The notes: a model not told the origin generated them from the letters alone. Numbered from the stretch's first letter, positions 1-7,893 are shown. The stretch: DNA of 64,000 bases from a bacterium HR33 (GCA_002923375.1 BEIJ01000002.1:558001-622000); one strand, 5' to 3'. Program-made: numbers and translations.

Positions 1-1
1 C

Positions 2-361
2 CTCAACCGGGAATACGAAACCGCCAGGATCGAAGAGGTGAACGACACCCCCGTGATCACCGTCATAGACCGGGCGGTGCCGCCGCAGGAAAAGTCCAAG
101 CCCAGGCGGACCCTCATGGTGATTCTGGCGTTCGTCCTCGGCGGAATGGTGGGAGTCCTCGGAGCCTTCGGCGCGGAGTTTCTGGAAAGATCCCGCACCA
201 GCGCGGACCAGGATTACCGCGAATTCCAATCGCTTCTGGAACAAGCCCGCCAGGACCTGAAGAACATCGCAGCTACGGCTAGAGCGCGCCTGAGCGGCAG
301 GCACCCTCCCCGCGAGGAGGCCGCTCCTCGGCCCGCGGATCCGCCGCCAGGCGACTCCTGA
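2..361 (+). CDS. Wzz/GNVR-type chain-length determinant, C-terminal part (cut by window edge)
   Basis: The reading frame is open from the left edge and gives 119 residues ending in TGA. It starts inside the periplasmic coiled coil, then has the motif TPVITVIDRAVPP, a basic PRR and one hydrophobic membrane segment at about residues 37-58, followed by a cytoplasmic tail rich in charge and proline. This order (VIDxAxPP, membrane helix, short tail) is the C-terminal end of Wzz-type proteins, which set polysaccharide chain length at the inner membrane. A full-length relative at 27252-28304 has the matching TPVITLIESPAGSARP segment before its second helix. The N-terminal part lies outside the window, so I cannot say whether this copy is intact. 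The family call is fairly firm. Confidence 0.75.
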   Translation, partial: LNREYETARIEEVNDTPVITVIDRAVPPQEKSKPRRTLMVILAFVLGGMVGVLGAFGAEFLERSRTSADQDYREFQSLLEQARQDLKNIAATARARLSGRHPPREEAAPRPADPPPGDS

Positions 362-402
362 CACGTAAGATCTTACTTTCCACATAGGAGGAGAATCGGA
401 CC

Positions 403-762
403 TTGACCGATCACCTGATCGCGCCGCACGGAGGTGTGCTAGTTGACGGACTGGCTGGGGAAGACCGGATTGCGGAACTCCGCGAACTCTCCCGGGACTG
501 GCCCTCCTGGGACCTGACACCTCGGCAACTCTGCGACCTTGAACTGCTCCTGAACGGCGGCTTCTCGCCGCTGGCAGGGTTCCTCCGCCGCAGGGACTAC
601 GAACGGGTGCTCTCCGAAATGCGGCTCTGCGACGGCACCCTCTGGCCCATACCGGTGACCCTGGACGTGCCCCAGAGCGTGGCGGAAGCCGCCGCCAAAA
701 CCGGTTTCCTGGCTCTGCGAGACCCGGAAGGCGTGATGCTCGCGGCACTCCATGTGGAAGAG
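403..762 (+). pseudogene. Sulfate adenylyltransferase N-terminal fragment, fused to transporter remnant
   Basis: A TTG start at 403 sits ten bases after a strong TAGGAGGAG site. The first 120 residues read as the N-terminal PUA-like domain of ATP sulfurylase (Sat), with landmarks LCDLELLLNGGFSPLAGF and LRDPEGVMLAALHVEE. After residue 120 the match stops. None of the catalytic part, including the QxRNP and HxxH motifs of Sat, is present. The frame continues straight into RCK-type sequence of an SLC13 transporter, so an internal deletion has joined two genes. Since SLC13-type carriers often accompany sulfate assimilation genes, the simplest reading is collapse of a former sulfate-uptake and activation operon. 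The fragment cannot be an active enzyme. Confidence 0.7.
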
Positions 763-1409
763 GGCTCTCGCCTTCGCGGCGGGGACCGCCTCACCTTTGT
801 AGGCCGGGCGGATCTGGTAGGGATCTACAGGCTACCCGCGGCCTCGTATCGGCCGAGGGGAAGCACGTCGCCGAGTTCGATACCGAGCGGCACACCTTCT
901 TCGAAGCGGTAGTGGGGGCTGCTTCGCCTCTGGTAGGCCGCACCCTCAAGGAAGTGGGGTTCACGCAGACCCATCAGGCCGCCGTGGTGGCGATCCATCG
1001 AGCCGGCGAGCGAGTCCGCGCCAAGCTGGGCGAGGTCCGCCTCAAAGTGGGAGATACGCTGCTGTTGCTGACCGATCCCGGCTTCCGCGAGCGCTGGCGG
1101 GACCGCAACGACTTCCTCTTGGTTTCCCGGCTCGGCGGTGCGGCACCCGGGGTCACCAAAAAGGCCTGGCTGGCGGGAGTGGTCACCCTCGGGATCGTAC
1201 TGGCTGCGGGTTCCGGCCTTTTGCCGATTCTGCACGCCTCTCTGGCGGGGGCGCTGCTCTTGGTTCTCGGTAAAGTGCTAACCCCCGGAGAAGCGCGAGC
1301 TGCCGTGAATCTGGACGTGGTGATCCTCGTATTCACGGACTATCTGAGACTTGGGCTTCCACTCACCGTGGTAGTTGTGTCCACGGTCGTCTGTGCGCTG
1401 GGTGTGTAG
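763..1409 (+). pseudogene. SLC13/DASS-type transporter remnant with RCK_C (TrkA-C) domains, frameshifted and deleted
   Basis: Directly after the Sat fragment the same frame reads LRGGDRLTFVGRADLVGIYR, the usual end of a first RCK_C domain in SLC13 carriers. Near 831 the match moves to the frame of a 166-residue downstream stretch (ATRGLVSAEGKHVAEF..., SPLVGRTLKEVGF), as expected if one base was lost. A second RCK_C domain and three hydrophobic segments follow. Near 1335 the sequence jumps from NLDVVILVF to TDYLRLGLPL, which is normally the last helix of such carriers, so the second half of the membrane domain is missing. The remnant has one fusion, one frameshift and one internal deletion. 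It is a pseudogene; the family assignment is moderately strong. Confidence 0.65.
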
Positions 1410-1849
1410 GCAGCACAACTCTCTGCCGCTGATCACGGAGTCCCGGGTCTGCAAAAGCGCTGGCGCCTGGTCCTGGGCGTGCCTCTGTTAGCGGCCTTCG
1501 CAGCCGGAGTTGTTTCGTTCATTCTGCGGCGCACATTCACCGCAGCCGCCTCGTTCCTTCCCGAGACCCGCTCCGGCAGCCGGATCCCTGCGGGATTGGC
1601 AGGTCTCGCGGCGCAGTTCGGCTTCACCACGGGGTCTGACGCTCTCCAGGTGCCGCAATTCTATGCCCAGGTGCTCAAGAGTCGAGAGCTGCCGGAGGGA
1701 CTTCTCCTGGACCCCTTCCCGGACCCCGAGCAGAACAGAATCCGGTGTCTTTAGACTCGGCCTCCCTTTTGGACATACTGGAGGTCGAGGGAGACAGCTT
1801 AGCAGAGCGCGCCGCGGCCGTAGCCTATGAAAAGGAGAGGCTCCGGTAA
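1410..1849 (+). pseudogene. Wzz-type chain-length determinant, N-terminal fragment with frameshift
   Basis: The frame stays open after the transporter stop at 1407-1409 but has no convincing start. It encodes a basic segment, a membrane helix (about 1460-1520), then SGSRIPAGLAGLAAQFG, closely like SLRGLGTLAAQFG in the intact Wzz at 27252. The frame stops at 1752-1754. The match continues in another frame as VSLDSASLLDILEVEG up to TAA at 1847-1849, parallel to the TLEGTLFELYRIEG part of the intact protein. The periplasmic coiled coil and second helix are missing. It is therefore a broken, truncated copy distinct from the fragment at the left edge. Confidence 0.6.
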
Positions 1850-1886
1850 GGAGAAGGGGAGATCACGAGGAGGCACAGGCTCTCGC

Positions 1887-2170
1887 TCAACAGGCCGGCG
1901 AACCGTATCGCTCTCGGTACAACCGCCGGCGCTGCTCATCCAAGCCCGCTAAGAGCGCATCGAGCGATAAACCGGCTTCTTCGCGCATCGCCTCGATCTC
2001 GCGAGCGATCTTCGACACGACGGAGACCTCAGGCGACAATACAAACACACCGCCCAGATCGACCACGGTCAGGAGATCGCCGCGTCCAGGCCGTACCGCT
2101 TGCGCAAGCTCGCAGGCAGGGTCACCGTGCCTCGCTTCCCGATCTGGAGTCGCTCTGTTAGGCCTCGCAT
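1887..2170 (-). pseudogene. AbrB/SpoVT-type antitoxin, frameshifted
   Basis: On the minus strand an ATG at 2170 opens a frame reading RLQIGKRGTVTLPASLRKRYGLDA, a typical swapped-hairpin AbrB-like DNA-binding start. TGA follows almost at once. Reading in the next frame from about 2090 gives GDLLTVVDLGGVFVLSPEV and then a helical tail to TGA at 1887-1889. Restoring one G in the run near 2090 (LDAGDLLTV) rejoins the two halves into a protein of about 94 residues. Such proteins are usually antitoxins paired with a PIN toxin encoded next to them. No toxin follows here, because the next sequence is the Wzz remnant. I call it a one-base-deletion pseudogene. Confidence 0.6.
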
Positions 2171-2279
2171 AGGGTCGTCACTCCTTCCATCTCGAGATCA
2201 CTGCATTGCTGATATTCTGTCAACCGGGCGGAACTCCGGCGCGTTTTTCTCGTTACCGCGGGACACTCGTTGCCGCGGG

Positions 2280-2303
2280 ACATATCAATGGTCATCCATA
2301 TGT
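2280..2303. repeat. Dispersed 24-bp palindrome, copy A
   Basis: Left arm ACATATCAATG, centre GT, right arm CATCCATATGT, with two mismatches between the arms. It is followed by CGTGAGAGGGGACAC, a tail shared with other copies. It lies in the 219 bases between the AbrB remnant and the reductase gene, where I see no gene. Confidence 0.8.
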
Positions 2304-2389
2304 CGTGAGAGGGGACACACTCGCTCGCGCCGCTCTTTGAGCTCGCGTAACCCTTTCTAGGCTTGCCCCGCCGGCCCGCTCGCGGTAGC

Positions 2390-3665
2390 CTATAGAGGAT
2401 CGGGGGAAGGGAGCTGGAGTTTGAGACTCGAGCGGATCAGATCCAAAAGCCCGGCCCAGAAAATGGGACTGGCAAGGAGCGCCAGAATGAACCGGCTGTG
2501 CCTTTCGAAATCCGCCGTCCGGCGAACCAGATCCCGAAACTCGGGCTCGCGGTAGGCGCGGATCAATCGGTCTATCTGGCGATCGCTCAACGCGCCTCCC
2601 AGCCAGCGGAAGTATCGCCCTACCAGAAGCTCCCGCCCGATCTCTTTACGCCACAGCCGCTCGTAGGTCCTCAGAGCCCGCTCCCCTAGCTCGCCCCGCT
2701 TGAAAGCGCCATCCAGAGCGCGGGCTGCGGCATCGGCACAGACGATCCCATAATAGATCCCTCCCGCCGTGGTGGGCTTTACCTGGCCCGCTACGTCCCC
2801 CACTAGGAGCGTTCGCTCGAAATAGGTCCGCGCCGCGGGAGAGATGGGGATCGGCTTGGTCTTGATATCCGGCCTTCCATTGGCCAGCCGGCCGGCTACC
2901 CGGGGATGCGACAGCAGGCGCTCCATGTAACCCAGCGCCCGGCCGTGATTGCAGACCCCCAGCTTCACCCGATCGGCGCCCAGCGGGATGGCCCAGGCAA
3001 ATGATCCGGGCGAGACCTCCCTCCCCAAATAAACCTCCACTTCTTCCACCCCTCGCATCGCCACCTCCGCCTGTGCGGTGTTGAAAAACGCGCCCGGCCG
3101 GGACCAGCCTTTGGCCTTGAGCAGGCCGTATCGCACGCCGGTCCCCAGGACCACGGCCCGAGCCTTGAGCGTCTCATCAGCCGGCGCTTTTCTGCCGTCT
3201 CCGCGGCCGCCGTCTGTTCTGGCGCCGTCTCTTGGGCCCCCCTCTCTTGTGTAGCCGCCGGCAGCCCGGACCGATACCTCGACGCCGTCCTCCCCCGGTC
3301 TTATGGCGACGCAGCGCGTGCCCAGCCGGTAAGCGGCCCCGGCTTGTTCAGCCTGCTCGGCAAGGCTCCGATCGAAGTCTCCCCGATCCACCACGTACGC
3401 CACCGTCCGGCTCGCCGCCACGATCGCCTCGTACCCTCCGGGGGAGATGAACCGCGCGCGGTCGAATCCCCGCAGAACGGAGCGCCGCGGGAGATCGTAA
3501 CGCTCGAACGCCTCCGCCCCGATAAGCCCGGAACAGTTGACCGGCTCCCCCCCCGCGTTCGCGCTCTTCCAGAACCAGAACGTCATATTCCATGGCGGCC
3601 AGCCGGTATGCGGTAAAACTCCCGGCGGGGCCGGCGCCTACGATGATCACATCTCGAATACTCAA
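2390..3665 (-). pseudogene. FAD-dependent geranylgeranyl-reductase-family oxidoreductase, split by a G8 tract
   Basis: A TTG start at 3665 gives SIRDVIIVGAGPAGSFTAYR, the GxGxxG FAD-binding fold. At a run of eight G (minus strand; 3547-3554) the frame shifts. If the run were seven, the sequence would continue as ERGGEPVNCSGLIG, the substrate/FAD loop typical of geranylgeranyl reductases and lycopene-cyclase relatives. The rest follows in the other frame, with LLVGDVAGQVKPTTAGGIYYGI as the second FAD motif. The repaired protein would be about 424 residues. Such enzymes reduce isoprenoid double bonds in lipids or quinone/chlorophyll side chains; the substrate here is unknown. The homopolymer could be a sequencing error, an inactivating mutation, or a slippage switch. 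No operon partner is evident. Confidence 0.7.
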
Positions 3666-4016
3666 GGTCGTTGCTCCACAGAAGCTTGCGAGACCCGGTT
3701 AGGGATCCTCTTGGCGGTCCCTTAGCGGCTTGCGAAAGGCTGCGGGAAGATAACCACGCCGCGCTGGGCGTCGAGCTCGAGCGGCTCCTGTCTTTGGCTT
3801 TCGGGGCTGGCACCCATCCTTAGGTTTTCGAGCCGGTGCGGATCCATTTTACCAGCTTTTTGGGCCGGTGCCTCGCTCAGCCGAGGGTCTACCTGCTCGC
3901 CTGCGGGTGCCCTCCCCGGTACGTATCAACAGTCATTGATATGTCGTTGGGAGGGACACCCTTGCTCGCGGCGTGAATGGAAGGGGGCTGGGCAGGCGGA
4001 GGAGGCTTCGCAATGA
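3666..4016. other. Intergenic stretch with little recognisable content
   Basis: No convincing gene is present. A 41-codon minus-strand frame (3847 to 3722) starts with ATG but has a weak ribosome site and no recognisable domain, so I do not call it. The only clear element is palindrome copy B at 3921-3944. Confidence 0.5.
3921..3944. repeat. Dispersed 24-bp palindrome, copy B
   Basis: Left part ACGTATCAACA, centre GT, right arm CATTGATATGT, followed by CGTTGGGAGGGACACC. The right arm is the consensus form and the left arm carries changes. It lies between the reductase and the MazF-type toxin genes. Confidence 0.75.
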
Positions 4017-4391
4017 TCACGTCGGGGGAGTCAGGCCGAGGGCGTCTTCCAGCGCGCGGTCAACTATCCGCATGAACTCCGGCGAGAACCTGCCGAGCCG
4101 GCGGACTATTTCCTCTCGAGGTACCGTGGCGAGGGTTTGACAGTCCACCACGCTGTCGAGCTTCAGGCCGGCCGAGAGCCCTTCGGGACTGTCTTTCGCG
4201 ACGGCAACCTTGGAGGGAAGCTCTTGGTGAGCCCGACTGCTGGTAATGGCCGCGATGATTACCGCGGCCCGCCGGCGGTTGTAGCGGTCCGACTGCACCA
4301 CGAGAGCCGGCCTCCGCTTGCGCTGAACCTGGCTCTCGGAAACAAAGGGGAAGGCCACCAGCACAACATCGCCGCGCCTGACCTCGATCAT
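4017..4391 (-). CDS. MazF/PemK-type endoribonuclease toxin
   Basis: The 124-residue protein begins IEVRRGDVVLVAFPF and continues with KRRPALVVQSDRYN and a middle strand AVIIAAITS, the standard order of the PemK/MazF barrel. Family members cut mRNA at short sequence motifs and are held inactive by the antitoxin encoded just upstream. Here the antitoxin stop and toxin start are nine bases apart on the same strand. The conserved arginine after the beta1-beta2 loop and the serine or threonine in the ITS segment, usually part of the active site, are present. Length is normal. Regulation probably runs through the inverted repeat at 4650-4690. The gene looks intact. Confidence 0.9.
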   Translation of the reverse strand: MIEVRRGDVVLVAFPFVSESQVQRKRRPALVVQSDRYNRRRAAVIIAAITSSRAHQELPSKVAVAKDSPEGLSAGLKLDSVVDCQTLATVPREEIVRRLGRFSPEFMRIVDRALEDALGLTPPT

Positions 4392-4400
4392 CGCCGCAGG

Positions 4401-4628
4401 TCAGTCGTCGTTGTAAACGTCCAGTGCCGGGTCATCCCACACCTGGGCCAATACCTGTTGCTGGAGCATCAGGCCTTCCGGGCTCGTCCAGGGGTTGAGC
4501 AGCTCGGCTAGGTGCTCTTCGATCAGCTCCTCCACGACTTGGCCCATGGGGCGATTGCGCCGGGCGGCGAGCAGCTTGAGCTTTTGATGCGCCGCGGGAG
4601 AAATGTAAATCATCTTACCCCGCGCCAT
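4401..4628 (-). CDS. Antitoxin partner of the MazF-type toxin
   Basis: This 75-residue protein starts at ATG 4628 and precedes the toxin in the same operon. Its N-terminus, KMIYISPAAHQKLKLLAARRNRPMGQVVEELI, has the short strand plus two helices of ribbon-helix-helix DNA-binding proteins. The acidic C-terminus (WDDPALDVYNDD) is what usually wraps and neutralises the toxin. It would also repress its own promoter; a large inverted repeat lies 22 bases upstream of the start. The exact antitoxin family is not certain from sequence alone, but operon position and fold make the role likely. Confidence 0.8.
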   Translation of the reverse strand: MARGKMIYISPAAHQKLKLLAARRNRPMGQVVEELIEEHLAELLNPWTSPEGLMLQQQVLAQVWDDPALDVYNDD

Positions 4629-4649
4629 TGGGTACCCCCTGTATCCAAC

Positions 4650-4690
4650 GCATATGCCTATGCGGGTTAGACAGCATAGGCAGTATATGC
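4650..4690. promoter_or_regulatory. Inverted repeat, likely toxin-antitoxin operator
   Basis: Left arm GCATATGCCTATGC (4650-4663) faces GCATAGGC then ATATGC (4674-4690, with two or three extra bases) across a ten-base spacer. It lies in the 160-bp gap between two divergent toxin-antitoxin units, close to the start of the minus-strand antitoxin. Antitoxins of this type normally bind such repeats to autoregulate. The function is inferred. Confidence 0.55.
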
Positions 4691-4726
4691 ATCATCGATG
4701 AGACAATCAAGTCCTTGGCCTGACCC

Positions 4727-4754
4727 TTGACGGCGGCTAAAGATGGGCTAGTCT
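4727..4754 (+). promoter_or_regulatory. Possible sigma70-type promoter for the vapB-like gene
   Basis: TTGACG at 4727-4732 and TAGTCT at 4749-4754 are 16 bases apart and lie 34 bases before the start codon of the plus-strand antitoxin. The minus-10 match is weak (three of six). Confidence 0.35.
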
Positions 4755-4788
4755 GGTGTAGAAAAGGAACCAAAAAGGTTGCATCCTT

Positions 4789-5022
4789 ATGCCGGTCAGC
4801 CTATCGCTTAAAAACGTTCCGGACGAACTCGTGGCGGAACTCCGGGCGCGGGCTAGGCGCCATCATCGCTCGCTGCAAGGGGAGCTGATGGCGATCTTGG
4901 AGGAGGCCGTACGCCGAAGGCCGCTCACGCTCGCCGAGCTGAGCAGAGAAGTACGCGAGATGGGTTTGCGGACGGCTTCGGAAGCCGAGGCGATGGTCCG
5001 GGAGATCCGGGATGCCCGCTAA
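4789..5022 (+). CDS. FitA/VapB-type ribbon-helix-helix antitoxin
   Basis: The 77-residue protein reads SLSLKNVPDELVAELRARARRHHRSLQGELMAILEEAV, a classic FitA-like ribbon-helix-helix start, then an acidic helical tail ending REIRDAR. Such antitoxins pair with a PIN-domain VapC ribonuclease encoded immediately downstream with a short overlap. That is the layout here: a PIN start codon at 5012 overlaps this gene by 11 bases. The partner toxin is truncated, so this antitoxin may now be an orphan. ATG 4789 is the only reasonable start. The protein itself appears complete. Confidence 0.8.
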   Translation: MPVSLSLKNVPDELVAELRARARRHHRSLQGELMAILEEAVRRRPLTLAELSREVREMGLRTASEAEAMVREIRDAR

Positions 5023-5185
5023 AGTGGCGGACGCCTCGGTACTCGCGGCCATTGCGTTTGGGGAGCCCAGGGCCGAAGAGGCAACCTCGCTGCTTCAGGA
5101 TGCGATCCTCCACGAGCCGGCGCTCCTGGCTTACGAGCTGACCAGCGTGGCCCAGAAGAAGGCGTTGCGCTATCCCGGCTGGCCG
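5012..5185 (+). pseudogene. Truncated VapC-type PIN toxin
   Basis: The frame begins MPAKVADASVLAAIAFGEPRAEEA, including the first conserved PIN aspartate (DASV), and continues with LLAYELTSVAQKKALRYPG as the second helix region. PIN similarity stops at about residue 56. The frame runs on without a domain match through palindrome copy C and stops only at 5525-5527 inside the opposite SLBB gene. A full PIN toxin has about 130 residues and needs three or four acidic residues; the later ones are missing. The break lies about 35 bases before palindrome copy C, so an insertion or recombination there probably destroyed the toxin. Confidence 0.7.
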
Positions 5186-5218
5186 CGGCCGATTAGGGCC
5201 GGTGCCGGTCTACAGCGG

Positions 5219-5242
5219 ACATATCAACGGTCATGGATATGT
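5219..5242. repeat. Dispersed 24-bp palindrome, copy C
   Basis: Left arm ACATATCAACG, centre GT, right arm CATGGATATGT, followed by CGCGAGCGCGGACACAG. It lies just after the break point of the vapC-like gene and about 90 bases from the 3' end of the first SLBB gene. Confidence 0.8.
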
Positions 5243-5331
5243 CGCGAGCGCGGACACAGCGAGTGGGCTGGTGTGCGGCTGGCCCGGGGAATGGCTGGTC
5301 TGGGGGATAGCCTGCCGCCCTCGTATCTTGT

Positions 5332-7842
5332 TCAGGGGCGGGTCGCTACGACGATGATCGCCACCACGCTCGCCGCGATCTGTGCCAGGCTGGCAAAGAA
5401 CTGCGTGGGATTGAAAGGCTCCCCCTCGGGCTTTACCGGGACGGTGATCACGCTCCCGGGTCCGGGCTCCGGCGACGAAGTGAAAAACAGAAACCGGCTC
5501 TTCACCCGCGCCGACCCGTTGGCGTAGCGGACGTGGACCCGGCCCTTGTCCGCATTCCGCGCGTAACCGCCGGCGTTCGCAATGTAGTAGTCCAACCCCG
5601 CCCCCGGACGATACAGAACGCTGGTCGGGCTGTTCACCGCGCCCTCCACTCGCACGGTCGCTACATATTCGGGAATGATCAGCCGGTCGCCCGGCCGTAA
5701 GATCACGTCCGCCGGACCGCCGGGCCTCTTGAGCGCGGCTTCGAGATCGACGTCCACGCGTCCGGCGTCGGCAAACTCGCGCACCAACCGTGCGCCTCCC
5801 GGGAAGGCAGTGGGGAGCAGACCTCCCGCCCGGCTCACCAGATCGCTCAAACGCTCGTCTTTCTTGAGAAGAGCGTACGGCCCGGGGAACTTCACCTCGC
5901 CCTCGATGCTCACCGTCCGCTGCAGCTCCCATTCCGGCTGCGGCAAAATGAGCACGTGATCAAATGGCTCCAAGGGAACCTCCGGCGCTCCGCTCTTGGG
6001 AGCCGGAAGGCCCGGAAGCCTGGGATAGGTACTCCCCTCGGGCTCGAAAAGATAGCTGGAGTCCATCGGCACCCTGAGCTTTATAGCCAGAGTTCCTCCC
6101 GATCGGTCAGCCGGGAGCCGCGAGATCTCGGCAGTGTCCAAATACGCGCCGTCCTTGAGGCCGCGGGCCATCATCACCAGATCCCGCAGCGTCATGCCGT
6201 TCCGGTAGGGATAAGTTCCCGGACGATTCACCATCCCCCCTATGGACACCGTGCGCTCGTTGCGGAACTCCTCGCGCCCGTAGATGGTGACTATGTCGTA
6301 CTCTTGAAGAGCGATGTCTTCGGGGTAAGGCTGAATGCTGTCCTCGGGCAGAGCGACCTCCACCAAGAACCGCGTGGAGTCCGCCAGATTGAGGCGCTCG
6401 ATATGGGCGCGGCCGGCGTAGGTGGCGGGCCTCAGACCGCCGGCCAACTCGATTAGCCGGGAAAGCCTCATCCCCGGCTCCAGGCCGTAGCGGCCCGGCA
6501 GATAAACGTTGCCCTTGATGTCTACAAAGTTCCGGCTCGCCCTAATCGGGAGGAAATCCACCACTACCGAATCGCCGTCCTCGATTTCGAACGGAGGAAC
6601 TTGCACGCCCCGGAGTCTTACGCCACCCGGTCCTGCGGGAGCGGCGGAACCGTCCCTTCCCGTCTCGGTGCCCGGCTCGAGCCGCACATCCACGACCACT
6701 CGGGGCGGGGAACCCGGCACTCGCCGTTCCGGCGGGACGATGCGATAGACCGAAATGCGGTTCAGTGCGGCGGTGGCGCGAAAACCGCCCGCAGCGCGGA
6801 CCAAATCCGACAGCGTCTCCCCCGGCTGCAACTCATAGATAGCCGGTCGAATCACCGCTCCGGTGACTGCCGCCCGCACACCGTGCACCGGTACGAAAAC
6901 CACGTCACCCTGCTCCAGCACTATGTCGTCGTCCGTGGCGCCCCGCAGCAGGTAGTCGTAGAGGTCCAGTCGCGCCACGATCTGACCCTGCCGCCTGACC
7001 TGAATATCGCGGAAGTTCCCCCGCTCGGTGGGGCCGCCCGCTGCATAGAGAGCGTTCAACACCGTGGCCACCGAGGCCAACTGATAAGCCCCCGGCTGCG
7101 CCACCTCACCGATCACATAAACCTGGTTGGTCCGGAGCCGGGCGATGGTGACGTCGAACCTCGTAGTACCGGTCCGGATTCCGGAATAGGCCTGCCCCAG
7201 CCGGCGCCGCAACAGCTCGTTGAGCTGCTCCATGGTGAGCCCGTTGACGAACACCTGGCCCACCTGGGGAATCACGATGAAACCCTCCCGAGTCACCGAC
7301 AACTCGTGCACGAACTCCACGTCCCCGGTGATCACCAGCACCATCACATCCCCGGGGCCGATCCGATAGTTGGGCGGCACCGGCCCGCTCAACAACGGCT
7401 GGAACTGAGTGGTCCTCCCCCGGAACACGTTGAGCCCGAAGATCTCGAGTCCCTCTGTCCGCGCCTCTGCGGCCGGGGCCCGCTCCGGACCGGATTCCAC
7501 CGGGACCGGCTGCACGCCTTCGGGTCTCACCTGCGGCGGCGCCAGCAAGTCCAGCGCGCGGAGAACCTCCTCGTTCACCGCCGCCTGGAGCGCAGTCTCC
7601 GGGCCGCCGGCGATAAAAGGATCCAACAGCGTGCGCGAATATCCCGCCGCCTCCAGCCGGGCCCGAATCTGATCGGGGGTGAGGCCGGAAGCTTGAATCC
7701 GCTGGCGCACCAATTCGGGATTCTGCTGGATGAACTGCTGGACTTGTGCCTGGGGAACCGCCTGCGCTGAAATCGAGGACCAAGGCGCCGCGCAAACCAG
7801 CGCCGCCCAACCTGCCAGCATGGAAAACCGCTCGATCCTCAT
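5332..7842 (-). CDS. SLBB-domain polysaccharide export protein (Wza-like), copy 1
   Basis: This 836-residue protein starts at ATG 7842 with a signal peptide of about 27 residues ending SISAQ. A short helical module (FIQQNPELVRQRIQASGLT, AAGYSRTLLD) follows, then the polysaccharide export domain at about 148-235 (VPPNYRIGPGDVMVLVITG). After that come about six SLBB repeats, each with a GxVxxPGxY-like core, for example at 243, 330, 440, 535, 650 and 735. The C-terminus has a hydrophobic segment (IAASVVAIIVVAT). Family members form the periplasmic and outer-membrane channel for exopolysaccharide or capsule. It is much longer than E. coli Wza (about 380 residues) because of extra SLBB units. A perfect inverted repeat at 7873-7893 precedes the start. 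Confidence 0.92.
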   Translation of the reverse strand: MRIERFSMLAGWAALVCAAPWSSISAQAVPQAQVQQFIQQNPELVRQRIQASGLTPDQIRARLEAAGYSRTLLDPFIAGGPETALQAAVNEEVLRALDLLAPPQVRPEGVQPVPVESGPERAPAAEARTEGLEIFGLNVFRGRTTQFQPLLSGPVPPNYRIGPGDVMVLVITGDVEFVHELSVTREGFIVIPQVGQVFVNGLTMEQLNELLRRRLGQAYSGIRTGTTRFDVTIARLRTNQVYVIGEVAQPGAYQLASVATVLNALYAAGGPTERGNFRDIQVRRQGQIVARLDLYDYLLRGATDDDIVLEQGDVVFVPVHGVRAAVTGAVIRPAIYELQPGETLSDLVRAAGGFRATAALNRISVYRIVPPERRVPGSPPRVVVDVRLEPGTETGRDGSAAPAGPGGVRLRGVQVPPFEIEDGDSVVVDFLPIRASRNFVDIKGNVYLPGRYGLEPGMRLSRLIELAGGLRPATYAGRAHIERLNLADSTRFLVEVALPEDSIQPYPEDIALQEYDIVTIYGREEFRNERTVSIGGMVNRPGTYPYRNGMTLRDLVMMARGLKDGAYLDTAEISRLPADRSGGTLAIKLRVPMDSSYLFEPEGSTYPRLPGLPAPKSGAPEVPLEPFDHVLILPQPEWELQRTVSIEGEVKFPGPYALLKKDERLSDLVSRAGGLLPTAFPGGARLVREFADAGRVDVDLEAALKRPGGPADVILRPGDRLIIPEYVATVRVEGAVNSPTSVLYRPGAGLDYYIANAGGYARNADKGRVHVRYANGSARVKSRFLFFTSSPEPGPGSVITVPVKPEGEPFNPTQFFASLAQIAASVVAIIVVATRP

Positions 7843-7872
7843 CGCCGCCCTGGTCCTGTTGAGAATGCCAAT

Positions 7873-7893
7873 CTACTTTGCGCCGCAAAGTAG
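7873..7893. promoter_or_regulatory. Inverted repeat before SLBB gene 1 (shared with SLBB gene 2)
   Basis: Arms CTACTTTGCG and CGCAAAGTAG match perfectly around a single central base. It lies 30 bases before the ATG of SLBB gene 1 and 16 bases after the stop of the Wzi-like gene. The same core occurs before SLBB gene 2 at 32450-32468. It may be a protein-binding site, or a hairpin in the mRNA leader with an 8-bp stem and 3-base loop. Confidence 0.75.

Noticed and set aside
3722-3847. 41-codon frame with ATG upstream of the reductase gene
   Set aside because: Weak ribosome site, no recognisable motif, and it could occur by chance in high-GC DNA.
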